Below the pieces are notes generated by a model, which worked only from the letters and a program-made list of their open reading frames with translations, made no database searches and was not told where the DNA came from. A program made the position numbers and the translations under genes. 64,000 nucleotides of DNA. Origin: an uncultured Clostridia bacterium (lineage in GTDB: Bacteria > Bacillota > Clostridia > Christensenellales > UBA1242). Shown piece by piece: positions 7,475 to 16,772 of this stretch. The stretch lies in contig CAKVNK010000002.1 in NCBI GenBank assembly GCA_934777435.1, forward strand, positions 186,001-250,000, read 5' to 3'. Within the stretch, counting starts at the first letter, position 1. Each line of letters opens with the position of its first letter.

Positions 7475-9733
7475 ATGAATTTAAGTTTAATTGATTTAAT
7501 TAGAAAAGAAAAATTAAGTTACAGCACACTTGATAGCCTCGCTAAAAAGTTAAGCAAAGAAACAGGTGAGGCTGAAATTGATGTTAAAAATAACCTTGTT
7601 GGCTTGATAAAAGACGGCACATTGTTTTTGGATGATAAAAATAAAGTGTCTATATCCGCTGATAGGGGTTATTTAAAAGGCATTTTGACTGTTAATAAAA
7701 AAGGGTATGGCTTTGCACATGTTGAAAATTACCCAGACTTTTTTGTGCCAGCATTTGCAATCAATGGGGCATTTGATGGTGACCTTTGTTTGGTGGAAAT
7801 AACTAACAAAAAATCTGAACAAGATATTGAAGCACGTGTTGTTAAAGTTCTTGAACGTAACACCACACATGTAGTTGGCACATTTATAACAGGCAAATCA
7901 AAAGATGTGGTGTTCCCTGACGACCCAAGATTGCCACAAATAAGAATTTATAAAGGCAATTCACTTAATGCACAAAACAACCAAAAAGTGTGGGTGGAGT
8001 TGGACCTTGACAGCATAGGCACAAACATTGCTCGTGGCAAAATTGTGGAAATTTTGGGCAAAGCAAACCAACCAAAAGCCGAACAATTATCTATTATTCG
8101 CTCTTTTAATTTGGTGGATAAATTTGACGCAAAGGTGCTTAATGAAGCAAAAAATATCAGCCAAGTTGTGGAGTTAAAAAACTTTAAAAAACGTGCAGAC
8201 TACACTAAACTTAAAGTGATAACTATTGACGGTGAAGATGCAAGAGATTTTGACGATGCACTTTCTGTAGAACGCCTTGAAAATGGATATAAATTATATG
8301 TGCACATTGCAGATGTAAGCAACTATGTGGTTGAAAATTCGGCGTTGGATAAGTCCGCTTATGAACGTGGCACAAGTGTGTATTTCTCAAACCAAGTGAT
8401 ACCAATGTTGCCAAAAGAACTTTCAAATGGCATTTGCTCGCTTAACGAAGGTGTGAATAGATTGACACTCACTGTGGAAATCTTGCTTGATAACAACGCA
8501 AATGTACTTTCAAGCAGTGTTAAGGAAGGTGTGGTTTGTTCCGCTCACCGCATGACATACACCGAGGTTATGAACATCTTATCCGGTGACAAGCTGTTGA
8601 TTGAAAAATATGCAGATGTGTATGACGATATTTTGGCTTATCAAGACATTTCAAACAAATTAAAACTTATTCGTGAAAAGCGTGGTGAAATAAGATTTAA
8701 CTTGCCAGAACCATATATTTTGGAAAATGACGCAGGTGAAATTGTAAGCATTGAAAAACGTGTGCAAGATGAGTCGCATGAAATTATTGAAAGCCTTATG
8801 GTGCTTGCAAACGAGTGTGTGGCTAAAACATATTTTGATAAAAAATTGCCATTTATCTATCGTGTGCATGAAAAGCCAGATGCAGATAAATTAACACGTA
8901 TATGTTCATTGCTTAATGGTATGGGTGTTGCAAACAATTTGGACGAAGAAGGCGAAAGCCCAATGGCTTTCCAAACAATCACCAAAAAGATTGAAGGCAT
9001 GCCTGGTGAGCAGACAATGATGAAGTTGATGTTACGCAGTATGATGAAGGCACGCTATGCACCACAATGTTTGGGTCATTTTGGTTTAGCAAGTGAATAT
9101 TATTGCCATTTCACAAGCCCTATTAGACGTTATCCAGATTTAATGATTCATCGCATAATCAAGCAATATATCAATGGTGTGCCGTTGGACGAATTAAAAC
9201 GTAAATACGCACCGATTGTGGAAAGAGCGAGTGAACAATCAAGTTTAACTGAAAAGAACGCAGATGAAGCAGAGCGTGAAGTTGACGACTACAAAAAGGC
9301 CGTTTATATGCAAAAATTCTTGGGCGAAAAATTTGTTGGCACAATTTCTGGTGTGCAAGAATTTGGTGTATTTGTTGAACTTGAAAATGGCATTGAAGGT
9401 TTGGTGCGTGCTGAAGATTTGCCTATGGATAACTATGAATATGACGATATGAGTTTAAGCCTTAATGGGCAAACCCACACATATAAAATTGGCAACAGCA
9501 TTGAAATTTTGGTTGCAAATTGCAACACTCAACTTCGACAGATTGATTTTGTGCTTGCTGACCAAACACAAAAACTTGGTGCGTTTGTGGTTAATAAAAA
9601 CGCAAAAGCAAAAGACAAAAAGGGTGGCGGAAAAAGGCAATCGTCACGCACAACCTACAATAAAAACAACACAAAATCACGCAAGAAAACAACAAAACCA
9701 TATGCTAGAAAATCAAATAAAGGCAAAAGATAA
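7475..9733 (+). CDS. rnr: Ribonuclease R
   Basis: Processive 3'-to-5' exoribonuclease able to degrade structured RNA. It also degrades tmRNA-tagged messages, and smpB lies 1.6 kb downstream. 752 residues: N-terminal helical segment, cold-shock-like RNA-binding domains (about 60-200), RNB catalytic domain with DGEDARDFDDALSVE carrying the metal-binding aspartates, the signature HFTSPIRRYPDLMIHR, an S1 domain (about 615-700) and a Lys/Arg-rich tail. I place the start at 7475: TAAAAT (7462-7467) ends 7 nt before this ATG, so a leaderless mRNA is likely. Other in-frame starts at 7448 (TTG) or 7466 overlap the promoter. Confidence 0.95.
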   Translation: MNLSLIDLIRKEKLSYSTLDSLAKKLSKETGEAEIDVKNNLVGLIKDGTLFLDDKNKVSISADRGYLKGILTVNKKGYGFAHVENYPDFFVPAFAINGAFDGDLCLVEITNKKSEQDIEARVVKVLERNTTHVVGTFITGKSKDVVFPDDPRLPQIRIYKGNSLNAQNNQKVWVELDLDSIGTNIARGKIVEILGKANQPKAEQLSIIRSFNLVDKFDAKVLNEAKNISQVVELKNFKKRADYTKLKVITIDGEDARDFDDALSVERLENGYKLYVHIADVSNYVVENSALDKSAYERGTSVYFSNQVIPMLPKELSNGICSLNEGVNRLTLTVEILLDNNANVLSSSVKEGVVCSAHRMTYTEVMNILSGDKLLIEKYADVYDDILAYQDISNKLKLIREKRGEIRFNLPEPYILENDAGEIVSIEKRVQDESHEIIESLMVLANECVAKTYFDKKLPFIYRVHEKPDADKLTRICSLLNGMGVANNLDEEGESPMAFQTITKKIEGMPGEQTMMKLMLRSMMKARYAPQCLGHFGLASEYYCHFTSPIRRYPDLMIHRIIKQYINGVPLDELKRKYAPIVERASEQSSLTEKNADEAEREVDDYKKAVYMQKFLGEKFVGTISGVQEFGVFVELENGIEGLVRAEDLPMDNYEYDDMSLSLNGQTHTYKIGNSIEILVANCNTQLRQIDFVLADQTQKLGAFVVNKNAKAKDKKGGGKRQSSRTTYNKNNTKSRKKTTKPYARKSNKGKR

Positions 9734-9923
9734 ACGTTTGGTGTGTTTATGCGTGGTAAAATGTAGATTCAACAAATTATTTAGAATTTTAACATTTAAT
9801 TTGATTATCAAACATGATAATATACCACAAAAACCATATAATAAATTTGTAATCAAACAATAATTGTAAGTTTTGACTAATATTGTCGAATAAAAAATAA
9901 TTTAAAAAATTTACAAAATTTAG

Positions 9924-9953
9924 TTGTAAACTGGACGTCAAGTTTGATACAAT
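9924..9953 (+). promoter_or_regulatory. Promoter of the beta-helix lipoprotein
   Basis: TTGTAA (9924-9929), 18 bp, TACAAT (9948-9953). About 34 bp upstream of the -35 lies TTGTCGAA (9883-9890), a 0A-box core. Confidence 0.65.
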
Positions 9954-9995
9954 CAAAGTGGAGATACACAATCTCAACAATTTAGGGGGGAAAAT

Positions 9996-11231
9996 ATGAC
10001 AAAAAGAAAATCATTTATTAGTTTTTTGATTACTTGTTGTTTAATGCTTTCATCTTTGTTTGTGTTTACTGCTTGTGGAGAAGATGAACCACATAAACAT
10101 GAATTTTCAAGTGCGTGGTCATCAAACGCTTTGTACCACTGGCATGCATCAACATGTGGACACTCTGATGAAGTATCTGATAAAGCAAGGCATGATGCTG
10201 GTAGCTGGCGTACAGATGATAACCAACACTGGCTTGTTTGCTCAACTTGTGGATATGAACTTTCAGAAAGAGAAAATCACACTTATGAAAACTTTGTTTG
10301 TGAGTGCGGTAAAACAAGTGAAGACGCAGCAGTTAGATTAATCACACAAAATGGTCAAATTGAATACTTTGGTGGCTTAACACAAGAAGTAATCAATGCG
10401 GCAGAAGAAGATTCAAATTTCTTATTGCTTAAAGATTTAACAATCACAAAAGCACTTTCAGTTGATAAAAATATCAGTATTGATTTTAACGGCCACACAG
10501 TTACTGCTTACAATGAAACAGATAATCAAAAATTGATGGCTGGCGGGTTTGATATTGCTTACAATACTCCTGGTGCAAGATTGTCACTTTACAATGGCAC
10601 ACTTATCACTCAAAAATGGGGTGCTTGGATTCAAAACGGTGGCTACTTGCTTGTTGGTAAAGACTTTACTATTCATGCAAACACTGCATTGTTAACAAAT
10701 GCAAACGCTGTTACAGTTGTTGAACAAGGTTCTCAAGTTGATATTGAAGGTACTGTTGAAGTTGAAGGCGATACATTTTGTGTTTCAGGCAATGGTAGCG
10801 TTGGTAAAGGTGGTATAACAATCAACGTTAATGATGGTGCTAGAGTTATTGGTGGCACAGCAGGTATCTATATGCCAAATGAAGGCTTCTTAAATATTGG
10901 TGCTGCAACAGTTTCTGGTCAAACAGCAGTTTATATTAAAGCCGGCGTTACAAACATTAATGGTGCAACATTGATTGCAAATGGTGAACAAGCAGAATAT
11001 GTTTGCAGAACAAATGGTGCAAACTCTACAGGTGATGCGATCGTTCTTGACTCTATGGGTTACCCAGGTGGTCAACCACCAAAACTTACAATAGTATCAG
11101 CAGAAATCACAAGTGAAAATGGTGTTGCTATTGCAATTTACAAAGTAAATGATAACGAATATGAATTCTCAAATGAAACAAGCTATGAACCAAAAATCGA
11201 AGTATTGGTAAATGTAACACCAGTAAAATAA
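9996..11231 (+). CDS. Lipoprotein with Cys/His repeats and beta-helix domain
   Basis: 411 residues. Signal peptide with lipobox FTAC and lipidated C27, so it is anchored on the outside of the membrane. Residues 33-110 carry repeated His/Trp/Cys units (HEFSSAW...YHWHASTCGH, then NQHWLVCSTCG, then ENFVCECG), a pattern seen in surface proteins of gut Firmicutes and probably structural or metal-binding. The rest is built of short strands with turn residues (SIDFNGHTVTA, LYNGTLITQ, GITINVNDGA, GIYMPNEGFLNIG), consistent with a right-handed parallel beta-helix. No catalytic residues can be named. Strong AGGGGGG ribosome site, own promoter and terminator. Confidence 0.75.
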   Translation: MTKRKSFISFLITCCLMLSSLFVFTACGEDEPHKHEFSSAWSSNALYHWHASTCGHSDEVSDKARHDAGSWRTDDNQHWLVCSTCGYELSERENHTYENFVCECGKTSEDAAVRLITQNGQIEYFGGLTQEVINAAEEDSNFLLLKDLTITKALSVDKNISIDFNGHTVTAYNETDNQKLMAGGFDIAYNTPGARLSLYNGTLITQKWGAWIQNGGYLLVGKDFTIHANTALLTNANAVTVVEQGSQVDIEGTVEVEGDTFCVSGNGSVGKGGITINVNDGARVIGGTAGIYMPNEGFLNIGAATVSGQTAVYIKAGVTNINGATLIANGEQAEYVCRTNGANSTGDAIVLDSMGYPGGQPPKLTIVSAEITSENGVAIAIYKVNDNEYEFSNETSYEPKIEVLVNVTPVK

Positions 11232-11261
11232 TAAATGGTTAAAACATAAGTTTTGTTTAAT

Positions 11262-11296
11262 AAAAAAGCAGGTGAATTAAGCCTGCTTTTTTTTGT
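11262..11296 (+). terminator. Terminator after the beta-helix lipoprotein
   Basis: AAAAAAGCAGG, 9-nt loop, CCTGCTTTTTTTT. Confidence 0.9.
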
Positions 11297-11369
11297 GTTT
11301 AATTGGCGGTGTTGATAAATAAAACATTAATTATTTGGCTAAATTGTTTAAATATGTTAAAATAAAAAT

Positions 11370-11834
11370 ATGGAAAATAAAAAGCAACAAACACGCCTTG
11401 CTGCCGAAAACAGACGCGCAAGGTTTGAATATGACATTTTAGAGAGTTTTGAAGCAGGCATTGTGCTTACAGGTGATGAAATTAAATCTGTGCGTGCTGG
11501 TCATCTTTCTATTGTTGATTGTTATGGGTATATTAAAGATAACGAGTGTTTTTTACGCAACAGTTATATAAAAGAATATGACAACAGTTTTTCTGCTGGA
11601 AGATTAGGGGATAACACCCGCCGAGATAGAAAATTACTTTTGCATAAAATTGAATTGGAAAAAATTAAAAAACGTATTGAGCAAGAACATCTAACACTTG
11701 TTCCAACAAAGGCATATTTTTCTGGCAGTAATTTAAAAATCGAATTGGCTGTGGCACGTGGTAAAAAGGTTGCAGATAAGCGAGAGACACTTAAAAAACG
11801 CCAAATGGAAAGAGATTTACGTAGGGTAGAATAG
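11370..11834 (+). CDS. smpB: SmpB, tmRNA-binding protein
   Basis: Binds tmRNA and delivers it to stalled ribosomes for trans-translation. 154 residues, normal length. Conserved blocks: ENRRARFEYDILESFEAGIVLTG, DEIKSVRAGHLS, RRDRKLLLHKIE, LVPTKAYFSGSNLKIELAVARGKK and DKRETLKKRQMERDLRR, with the basic tail that enters the decoding centre. Its partner tmRNA is encoded 3.3 kb downstream on the other strand. A TAAAAT -10 with TG extension (11358-11363) ends 6 nt before ATG, with TTGGCT 17 bp upstream; probably leaderless. Confidence 0.95.
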   Translation: MENKKQQTRLAAENRRARFEYDILESFEAGIVLTGDEIKSVRAGHLSIVDCYGYIKDNECFLRNSYIKEYDNSFSAGRLGDNTRRDRKLLLHKIELEKIKKRIEQEHLTLVPTKAYFSGSNLKIELAVARGKKVADKRETLKKRQMERDLRRVE

Positions 11835-11842
11835 GTTTATAT

Positions 11843-12625
11843 ATGGAAGAAACAAAAAGAATCAAGCGAATTTTAAACTCTAATATGATAAAAATGATTG
11901 CCATAATCGCAATGACGGTGGACCATATTGCTTGGGCTGTTTTCGAAGGGTATGCTACACACCCAGTGGCAATTATTATGCACATCATTGGCAGATTAAC
12001 TTGCCCTATTATGTGCTATTGCATTGCAGAAGGATACCATTATACAAGAGATGTAAAAAAATACACAAACCGCCTGTTTTTGTTTGCTTTGATTTCGCAT
12101 GTACCTTATATGTTGCAATCAATGTCTTTTAAACAATATGGTTGGTTAGCACTTGTGCCTTTTGCAACTGGTGAAGGCTTTTGGGGGCATGTTCTTAATC
12201 AAACAAGTGTGATGTGGTCACTTGCTATTGGGCTTGTTATGTTGAGAGTTGCCAACAGTGAAAAAATAAAAAAGCAATTTAAACCTGTTGTTATCATTTT
12301 GCTGTGTTTGTTGGCTTTTCCTGCTGATTGGAGTTGCGTTGCGTCATTATTTATCCTTTCAATAGGAACAAATCGTGGCAAACCAGTTAAACAAATTTTA
12401 TGGTGCTTGCTTTATGCTGTAATGTATGCCATGGTCTACTTCTTTGCACTTTCAAAGGTTTATGGGCTTATCCAACTTGGCGTTGTGTTGGCTATACCTG
12501 TTATTGCACTTTACAATGGTGAACGTGGCAAAAATGTGGCAGTTAACAAATTTATGAAATGGCTTTACTATATTTATTATCCATTGCATTTGCTGGTTAT
12601 TTGGTTAATTAGCACATTTTGTTAA
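11843..12625 (+). CDS. TraX-family membrane protein
   Basis: 260 residues, about eight membrane helices. The motif MIKMIAIIAMTVDHIAW followed by IIGRLTCPIMCYCIAEGYHYTRD and YYIYYPLHLLVIW is characteristic of the TraX family (related to acyltransferase 3). F-plasmid TraX acetylates pilin; chromosomal members in Firmicutes have no settled role. It starts 8 nt after smpB and is presumably co-transcribed with it; the ribosome site is weak. Confidence 0.85.
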   Translation: MEETKRIKRILNSNMIKMIAIIAMTVDHIAWAVFEGYATHPVAIIMHIIGRLTCPIMCYCIAEGYHYTRDVKKYTNRLFLFALISHVPYMLQSMSFKQYGWLALVPFATGEGFWGHVLNQTSVMWSLAIGLVMLRVANSEKIKKQFKPVVIILLCLLAFPADWSCVASLFILSIGTNRGKPVKQILWCLLYAVMYAMVYFFALSKVYGLIQLGVVLAIPVIALYNGERGKNVAVNKFMKWLYYIYYPLHLLVIWLISTFC

Positions 12626-12679
12626 CTGATTTAATCAATAATGGCGTTGGATATATAAAAGTATTAATGATAAAAAAAT

Positions 12680-12708
12680 AAAAACTCAGTGTTGTGCTGA
12701 GTTTTTTT
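12680..12708 (+). terminator. Terminator of smpB-traX unit
   Basis: AAAACTCAG (12681-12689), 7-nt loop, CTGAGTTTTTTT. Confidence 0.9.
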
Positions 12709-12810
12709 GTTTTTTTGCTTATATTCTTTTGTTTTTTAGTTTGAAATTTATTGTGATGTTTAACGGATAAATGTGTTGTTATTTTTTGTTATTTAAATAT
12801 CAACAACAAT

Positions 12811-13452
12811 TTATTCTTCGTCATCTGCATCTTCTTCATCAAGGCCATATTTACGTTTGATTTTTTGACTATATTGCCTTACGTGAACTTTTGCGTTTAG
12901 CAGACGATAAAGCCTTATCAGTTGTCTTTTCGTGCTAGTTCTATCGTAAAGCAAAATTTCAAAACCGTCCCATAAAAACAACCAACCGATAACTGCTATA
13001 ATTGTGTCTAAATACATATTAACAAAAAATGTGTAAATCAATGCTTCAATAAACAATAATAACAAACCTATTAAAGAAAATGATATTGCTTTAATATTTT
13101 GACGTTTATATTTCTTTTCCACATGTATAATTTCTTCAGCATAATGCCTTTTTACCGTGCGTCTGATACGTCTTTTATCTTCTTGTGTGGTTGGTGTTTC
13201 AGTGTAAATATCAACTGTGACTTGCTTGTCAATCGGAATATTGGATTCATACATTTCAATGTAATCTTTTACTGTTGGGTTCATAAACTCATAGGTTAAA
13301 TATGAATATGGGCTGTAAAAATCGTCTGCTTCCTTCAAGCCAACAGTGATTTGCACTGAACCATCTTTATTATAGTCAAAATCTTGTGCTTCTTTGATGG
13401 CACTATTCTTTTTCAAACTCTTTAAGATTTTTCTGCTATTATGTGTGGGCAT
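12811..13452 (-). CDS. Membrane protein with two helices and charged flanks
   Basis: 213 residues: a soluble basic N-terminal region of about 120 residues, two adjacent membrane helices (about 122-142 and 145-163, with a WLFLWDGFEILLYDR segment), then a basic C-terminal cytoplasmic part ending in an acidic tail (DEEDADDEE). I do not recognise a named family. It has AAAGGAG before the ATG and a consensus promoter, so it is a well-expressed real gene. Confidence 0.7.
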   Translation of the reverse strand: MPTHNSRKILKSLKKNSAIKEAQDFDYNKDGSVQITVGLKEADDFYSPYSYLTYEFMNPTVKDYIEMYESNIPIDKQVTVDIYTETPTTQEDKRRIRRTVKRHYAEEIIHVEKKYKRQNIKAISFSLIGLLLLFIEALIYTFFVNMYLDTIIAVIGWLFLWDGFEILLYDRTSTKRQLIRLYRLLNAKVHVRQYSQKIKRKYGLDEEDADDEE

Positions 13453-13472
13453 AATTCTCCTTTTGCTTTTAT

Positions 13473-13501
13473 ATTATATGTTTTTATTGTTTTTGTGTCA
13501 A
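13473..13501 (-). promoter_or_regulatory. Consensus sigma-A promoter
   Basis: Minus-strand TTGACA (plus 13496-13501), exactly 17 bp, TATAAT (plus 13473-13478), driving the 213-residue membrane protein gene. Confidence 0.9.
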
Positions 13502-13673
13502 ATTATTTACCCAAAAAGCCACACACTTAAAATAGATTAATTTTGTGTTCGGTTCTTGTATAGAGTTGTGTAAGTAATTGTTGTTCTGATGTTTTTTCTT
13601 TTGCACTATTGAATTATTATAGTTGAGTTATCAAAGTATTAACATATTTTACTGCTTGAAACTAAATGTAAAA

Positions 13674-14747
13674 TTAGTCTTGTTGCAAGTCAGAATCTAA
13701 TTGTTGTTCTGCCATATCAAATTGTTCAATAAACTCTTTGCTTAAAACATCTTTATAGGCAACAAATTCATGTGTTTTTGCTTTTGGAAAAATCAAATTT
13801 TTAAATTCAAAATTGCCTGCACCAAATTTTTGCATGAAGTCAGTAAAACTTAATGGCATTGGGGTGGTGTCTTTCTTCAAACAGTAAATCAAGCCTTGCA
13901 AAATTTTGTTCATTTCTTGGCTTCGTTTCAATTCTTCCATATTTGTAAACTGGCTTTTTAACAGGGTGAGTTCATGAATATAAAATGAATAATCTTGATT
14001 GAAGAAGTTGCGGTCTGATAACGCACTGATATATTCAATAAAGTGGTTATAATCTTCCAAAGTTTTAACTTCGTCCAAGCGTGATTTGATGTAATAAATA
14101 TAAGTTGGCACTTTTTCAGAATTATAGATGTTTTTTGAAATATTGATTTCAGCAACACCGTTTGAACGTGCTTTATCTGTGGATACACTGCGATATACTA
14201 AATCACGTGTGTTATAAGTTAAAAAGTGCATGCCATAATAAGCAGATTCTGCAAAACTTTGTGCGTCACTAGAAGGGCGGTAACATTGAGATTGAAGGTC
14301 TAACACAGATTTTAATGGTTGAGGCAATTTTCTGCCACTTCTGCCAACATAAATGTTTGTGTAACTTTCAGCCAACTTTTCAATTTCGTTCAAAGTGTCT
14401 TGTTCGGCTTGTTCAGTGTTGTTTGGTTTACGCCTTACACCAAACGTGTTGATAAAATGCAATGCATCGATGTTTGCCTGTGAAATAGGATAGCCCGCTT
14501 TGTGCTTTAAAATGCCAGTTGATTCAATAAAACAAATGTTTGTAAAGTAAGGGATAATTTGCCCACGCTCAATATACTTTATAATACGCATGCAAAAGCC
14601 AAACTCATTGATTGCTGGGTGCATGTTTGGGTTAATATCCGTCCTTTCAATAAAGCCTGTGCCTTCGTGTTTCAATTTCCACAAGTTGGCAAGGGACAAG
14701 GTCATATCTGCGTCAAGAGCAATGTAAACAGGTGTATTATTTTTCAT
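13674..14747 (-). CDS. PIN-like domain protein
   Basis: 357 residues. The N-terminus NTPVYIALDADMTLSLANLW and the later block SSDAQSFAESAYYGMHFLTYNTRDL (D161, E167, T177, N179, D182) reproduce the two ends of a PIN-type Mg-dependent nuclease fold (acidic residue after strand 1; D...A...G..hlT.Nt.D). Long insertions separate them, and a helical C-terminal half (about 200-357) is added. PIN toxins are about 130 residues, so this is a large variant. I chose M at 14747 because the upstream extension overlaps the preceding 52-codon gene. The two overlap by 11 nt, so translation is probably coupled. Function unproven. Confidence 0.5.
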   Translation of the reverse strand: MKNNTPVYIALDADMTLSLANLWKLKHEGTGFIERTDINPNMHPAINEFGFCMRIIKYIERGQIIPYFTNICFIESTGILKHKAGYPISQANIDALHFINTFGVRRKPNNTEQAEQDTLNEIEKLAESYTNIYVGRSGRKLPQPLKSVLDLQSQCYRPSSDAQSFAESAYYGMHFLTYNTRDLVYRSVSTDKARSNGVAEINISKNIYNSEKVPTYIYYIKSRLDEVKTLEDYNHFIEYISALSDRNFFNQDYSFYIHELTLLKSQFTNMEELKRSQEMNKILQGLIYCLKKDTTPMPLSFTDFMQKFGAGNFEFKNLIFPKAKTHEFVAYKDVLSKEFIEQFDMAEQQLDSDLQQD

Positions 14748-14895
14748 TTTTGCCTGCCTTTTTGTTGAACTTAAAACAAGTGGCAACCATTGCGTCAATT
14801 TCGGCTGTTGTTTTGCCCTGAATATCCTTTTTGTTTTCTTCAACAATTTTGTTGATTTCTGTTTTTGTTAAAATTGGGAACTGATTATTTTTCAT
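14737..14895 (-). CDS. 52-residue protein preceding the PIN-like gene
   Basis: Small polar protein, largely helical (LTKTEINKIVEENKKDIQG...AEIDAMVATCFKF). AAAGGA precedes its ATG at 14895. It overlaps the PIN-like gene by 11 nt (both use the sequence ATGAAAAATAA at the junction). The size, order and overlap are like an antitoxin before a toxin, but no known antitoxin DNA-binding fold is evident. Confidence 0.5.
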   Translation of the reverse strand: MKNNQFPILTKTEINKIVEENKKDIQGKTTAEIDAMVATCFKFNKKAGKNEK

Positions 14896-14999
14896 ATTAT
14901 TCCTTTTATAAAAATTATTATAGCAAATATATGTTAAACTTGCAAGAGAGTAAACGAAAAGTGTTTTGATACTACTGCTCAAAACTGAAGATATAAAAA

Positions 15000-15043
15000 A
15001 ATACCCCGCATATAATTTTGATTAAATTTGGGGCGTTTTTTGT
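15000..15043. terminator. Terminator between tmRNA and PIN-like unit
   Basis: CCCC/GGGG core with one wobble and one mismatch, flanked by A6 and T6 on the two sides, so usable in both directions. It lies about 55 bp past the 3' end of tmRNA. Confidence 0.6.
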
Positions 15044-15098
15044 TAACAGTAAACCATATTTATTAATGCTAAAAAACAAATTGGCTTGTTATTAAATC

Positions 15099-15452
15099 TG
15101 GTGGAGATGACGGGATTTGCACCCGTGTCCTGCAATACACTAAAATCATACACTACACGCTTAGTTGATGACTGTTTTTCAAAATTTGTTCCTTTCACCA
15201 ACACAAACAAATTTCAAGCCTAAAAGTACGGTTATATGTCCTAGGCAAAACATACAATCGTTCTCCGATAACTGACGTCAGATTTTAACATATCGGAACT
15301 GTTAAACTGACGGCTACGCATTAAGCAGCGTAAGCAAGTTTATTGTTGTTTTGATTTATTTAATCTTGTTCAATAACAAGGTCGTGTTTTACAAGTCGAC
15401 ACTTGACGTGCGTATCAAATCAGAGCATAACAGTCGAAACTATTTCACCCCC
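15099..15452 (-). ncRNA. ssrA: tmRNA
   Basis: Rescues stalled ribosomes with SmpB. On the minus strand the 5' end is GGGGGTGAAATAGTTTCGAC and the 3' end is ATCTCCACCA with encoded CCA, preceded by the T-arm-like GGGTGCAAATCCC; these are tmRNA hallmarks. The tag frame ends ...AACAATAAACTTGCTTACGC then GCTTAA, giving a tag ending NNNKLAYAA; an in-frame TAA (plus 15360-15362) limits it upstream, so the tag is at most about 12 residues. Stop codon at plus 15321-15323. Length about 354 nt. Confidence 0.95.
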
Positions 15453-15462
15453 ATACACTTAC

Positions 15463-15490
15463 ATTATATCATATTTTGAATTTATTTCAA
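15463..15490 (-). promoter_or_regulatory. tmRNA promoter
   Basis: Minus-strand TTGAAA (plus 15485-15490), 16 bp, TATAAT (plus 15463-15468), 10 bp before the mature 5' end. Confidence 0.85.
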
Positions 15491-15755
15491 TATCTATTTT
15501 AAAAAATTAATTTAATCAAAATAAATTTATTTTAAAAATATTTGTAAAATAATAAAAAATTAACTAAAAAATTAATAAAAATACACAAGAAATAATAATT
15601 TATAATATTTATTAATTTAAAATATTTTTCTTTATTTTTTGATATGACAATTTTAAATAATACAAAACAATTTTAAAAAGCATCAAAATAAATTTTGATA
15701 TTTTTTGCGTGTTTGTTAAAATTGTAAGTGAAATAAAGTTTTAAAGAAGGGAAAT
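15491..15755 (+). other. AT-rich spacer with pyk promoter
   Basis: No gene seen. Contains TTGATA (15695-15700), 16 bp, TAAAAT (15717-15722) and a GAAGGGA ribosome site before pyk. Confidence 0.55.
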
Positions 15756-16772
15756 ATGAAAAATAGTAAAACTCAAATTGTGGCAACAATAGGTCCAACT
15801 AGCATCAATTATGCTACTATGAAAAAAATGGTGCAGGCAGGCATGGATATTGTGCGAATTAATCTTTCTCATGCAGTTATGCCAGACATGGAGCAAATTG
15901 TTGAAAATGTTAAACAACTTAAAAAGGAAACAGGAATTAAACTTAGCCTTATGCTTGATACTCGTGGGCCAGAAATTAGGGTTAAAACTTTTGAACAAGG
16001 CAGGGTTGAAATCAAAAAAGGTCAACAATTTATTTTCACCGCAAAAAGTGTTGTTGGTAATACTGAAATGGTTGCTATCAATCAACCAAGCATTATTAAG
16101 AATATTGAAATAGGCAACAAAATTTTGGCAAATGACGGTTTGTTGGAATTTAAAGTGGTTGAAAAACAAGATAAAGATGTTGTCACCGTTGCAAAAAATT
16201 CTGGCATTTTAAGCAATAACAAAAGTTTGTTTGTACCAAACCTTAAACTGAACATAAAATACTTAAACGATAAAGATAAAGAAGATATTTTATGGGCTGT
16301 TAAAAATAAGTTTGATATGGTTGCAATTAGTTTTGTAAACAGTAAAAAAGATGTTCAATTAGTTAGAAAACTTTTAAAAGCTAACAACAGCAATATGAAA
16401 ATAATTTCTAAAATCGAATCTGCTTTGGGGGTTAAAAACCTTAACGAAATTATTGAAGCAAGTGATGGTATTATGGTTGCACGTGGCGACCTTGGTGTTG
16501 AATTGCCAATGGAAAGTTTGCCACATATTCAAAAAGACATAATTGCCAAAACTGTGCGCAAGGGTAAGTTTGTGATTGTTGCAACTGAAATGCTTGAAAG
16601 CATGATACACAATAAACGTCCAACTCGTGCAGAAGTTAGTGATGTTGCTAATGCTTTATATGATGGCACAAATGCAGTTATGTTGTCTGGCGAATCTGCT
16701 TCTGGAGAACACCCAGTTGAAGCAGTTAAAATGATGGATAAAATAATCAAAGAAACTGAAAAGTATATTTAG
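15756..16772 (+). CDS. pyk: Pyruvate kinase lacking the C-terminal domain
   Basis: Converts phosphoenolpyruvate and ADP to pyruvate and ATP. Present: the barrel start KTQIVATIGPTS, LDTRGPEIR, the B domain (about 70-165), the catalytic segment IISKIESALGVKN, ARGDLGVELP and RPTRAEVSDVANALYDG. The protein stops at residue 338, right after the barrel; typical bacterial enzymes are 470-590 residues with a C-terminal allosteric domain (and sometimes a PEP-utilising domain), which is missing with no trace downstream. Two family positions differ: NLSHA for the usual NFSHG, and ATEMLESM for ATQMLDSM. Good ribosome site. Confidence 0.9.
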   Translation: MKNSKTQIVATIGPTSINYATMKKMVQAGMDIVRINLSHAVMPDMEQIVENVKQLKKETGIKLSLMLDTRGPEIRVKTFEQGRVEIKKGQQFIFTAKSVVGNTEMVAINQPSIIKNIEIGNKILANDGLLEFKVVEKQDKDVVTVAKNSGILSNNKSLFVPNLKLNIKYLNDKDKEDILWAVKNKFDMVAISFVNSKKDVQLVRKLLKANNSNMKIISKIESALGVKNLNEIIEASDGIMVARGDLGVELPMESLPHIQKDIIAKTVRKGKFVIVATEMLESMIHNKRPTRAEVSDVANALYDGTNAVMLSGESASGEHPVEAVKMMDKIIKETEKYI

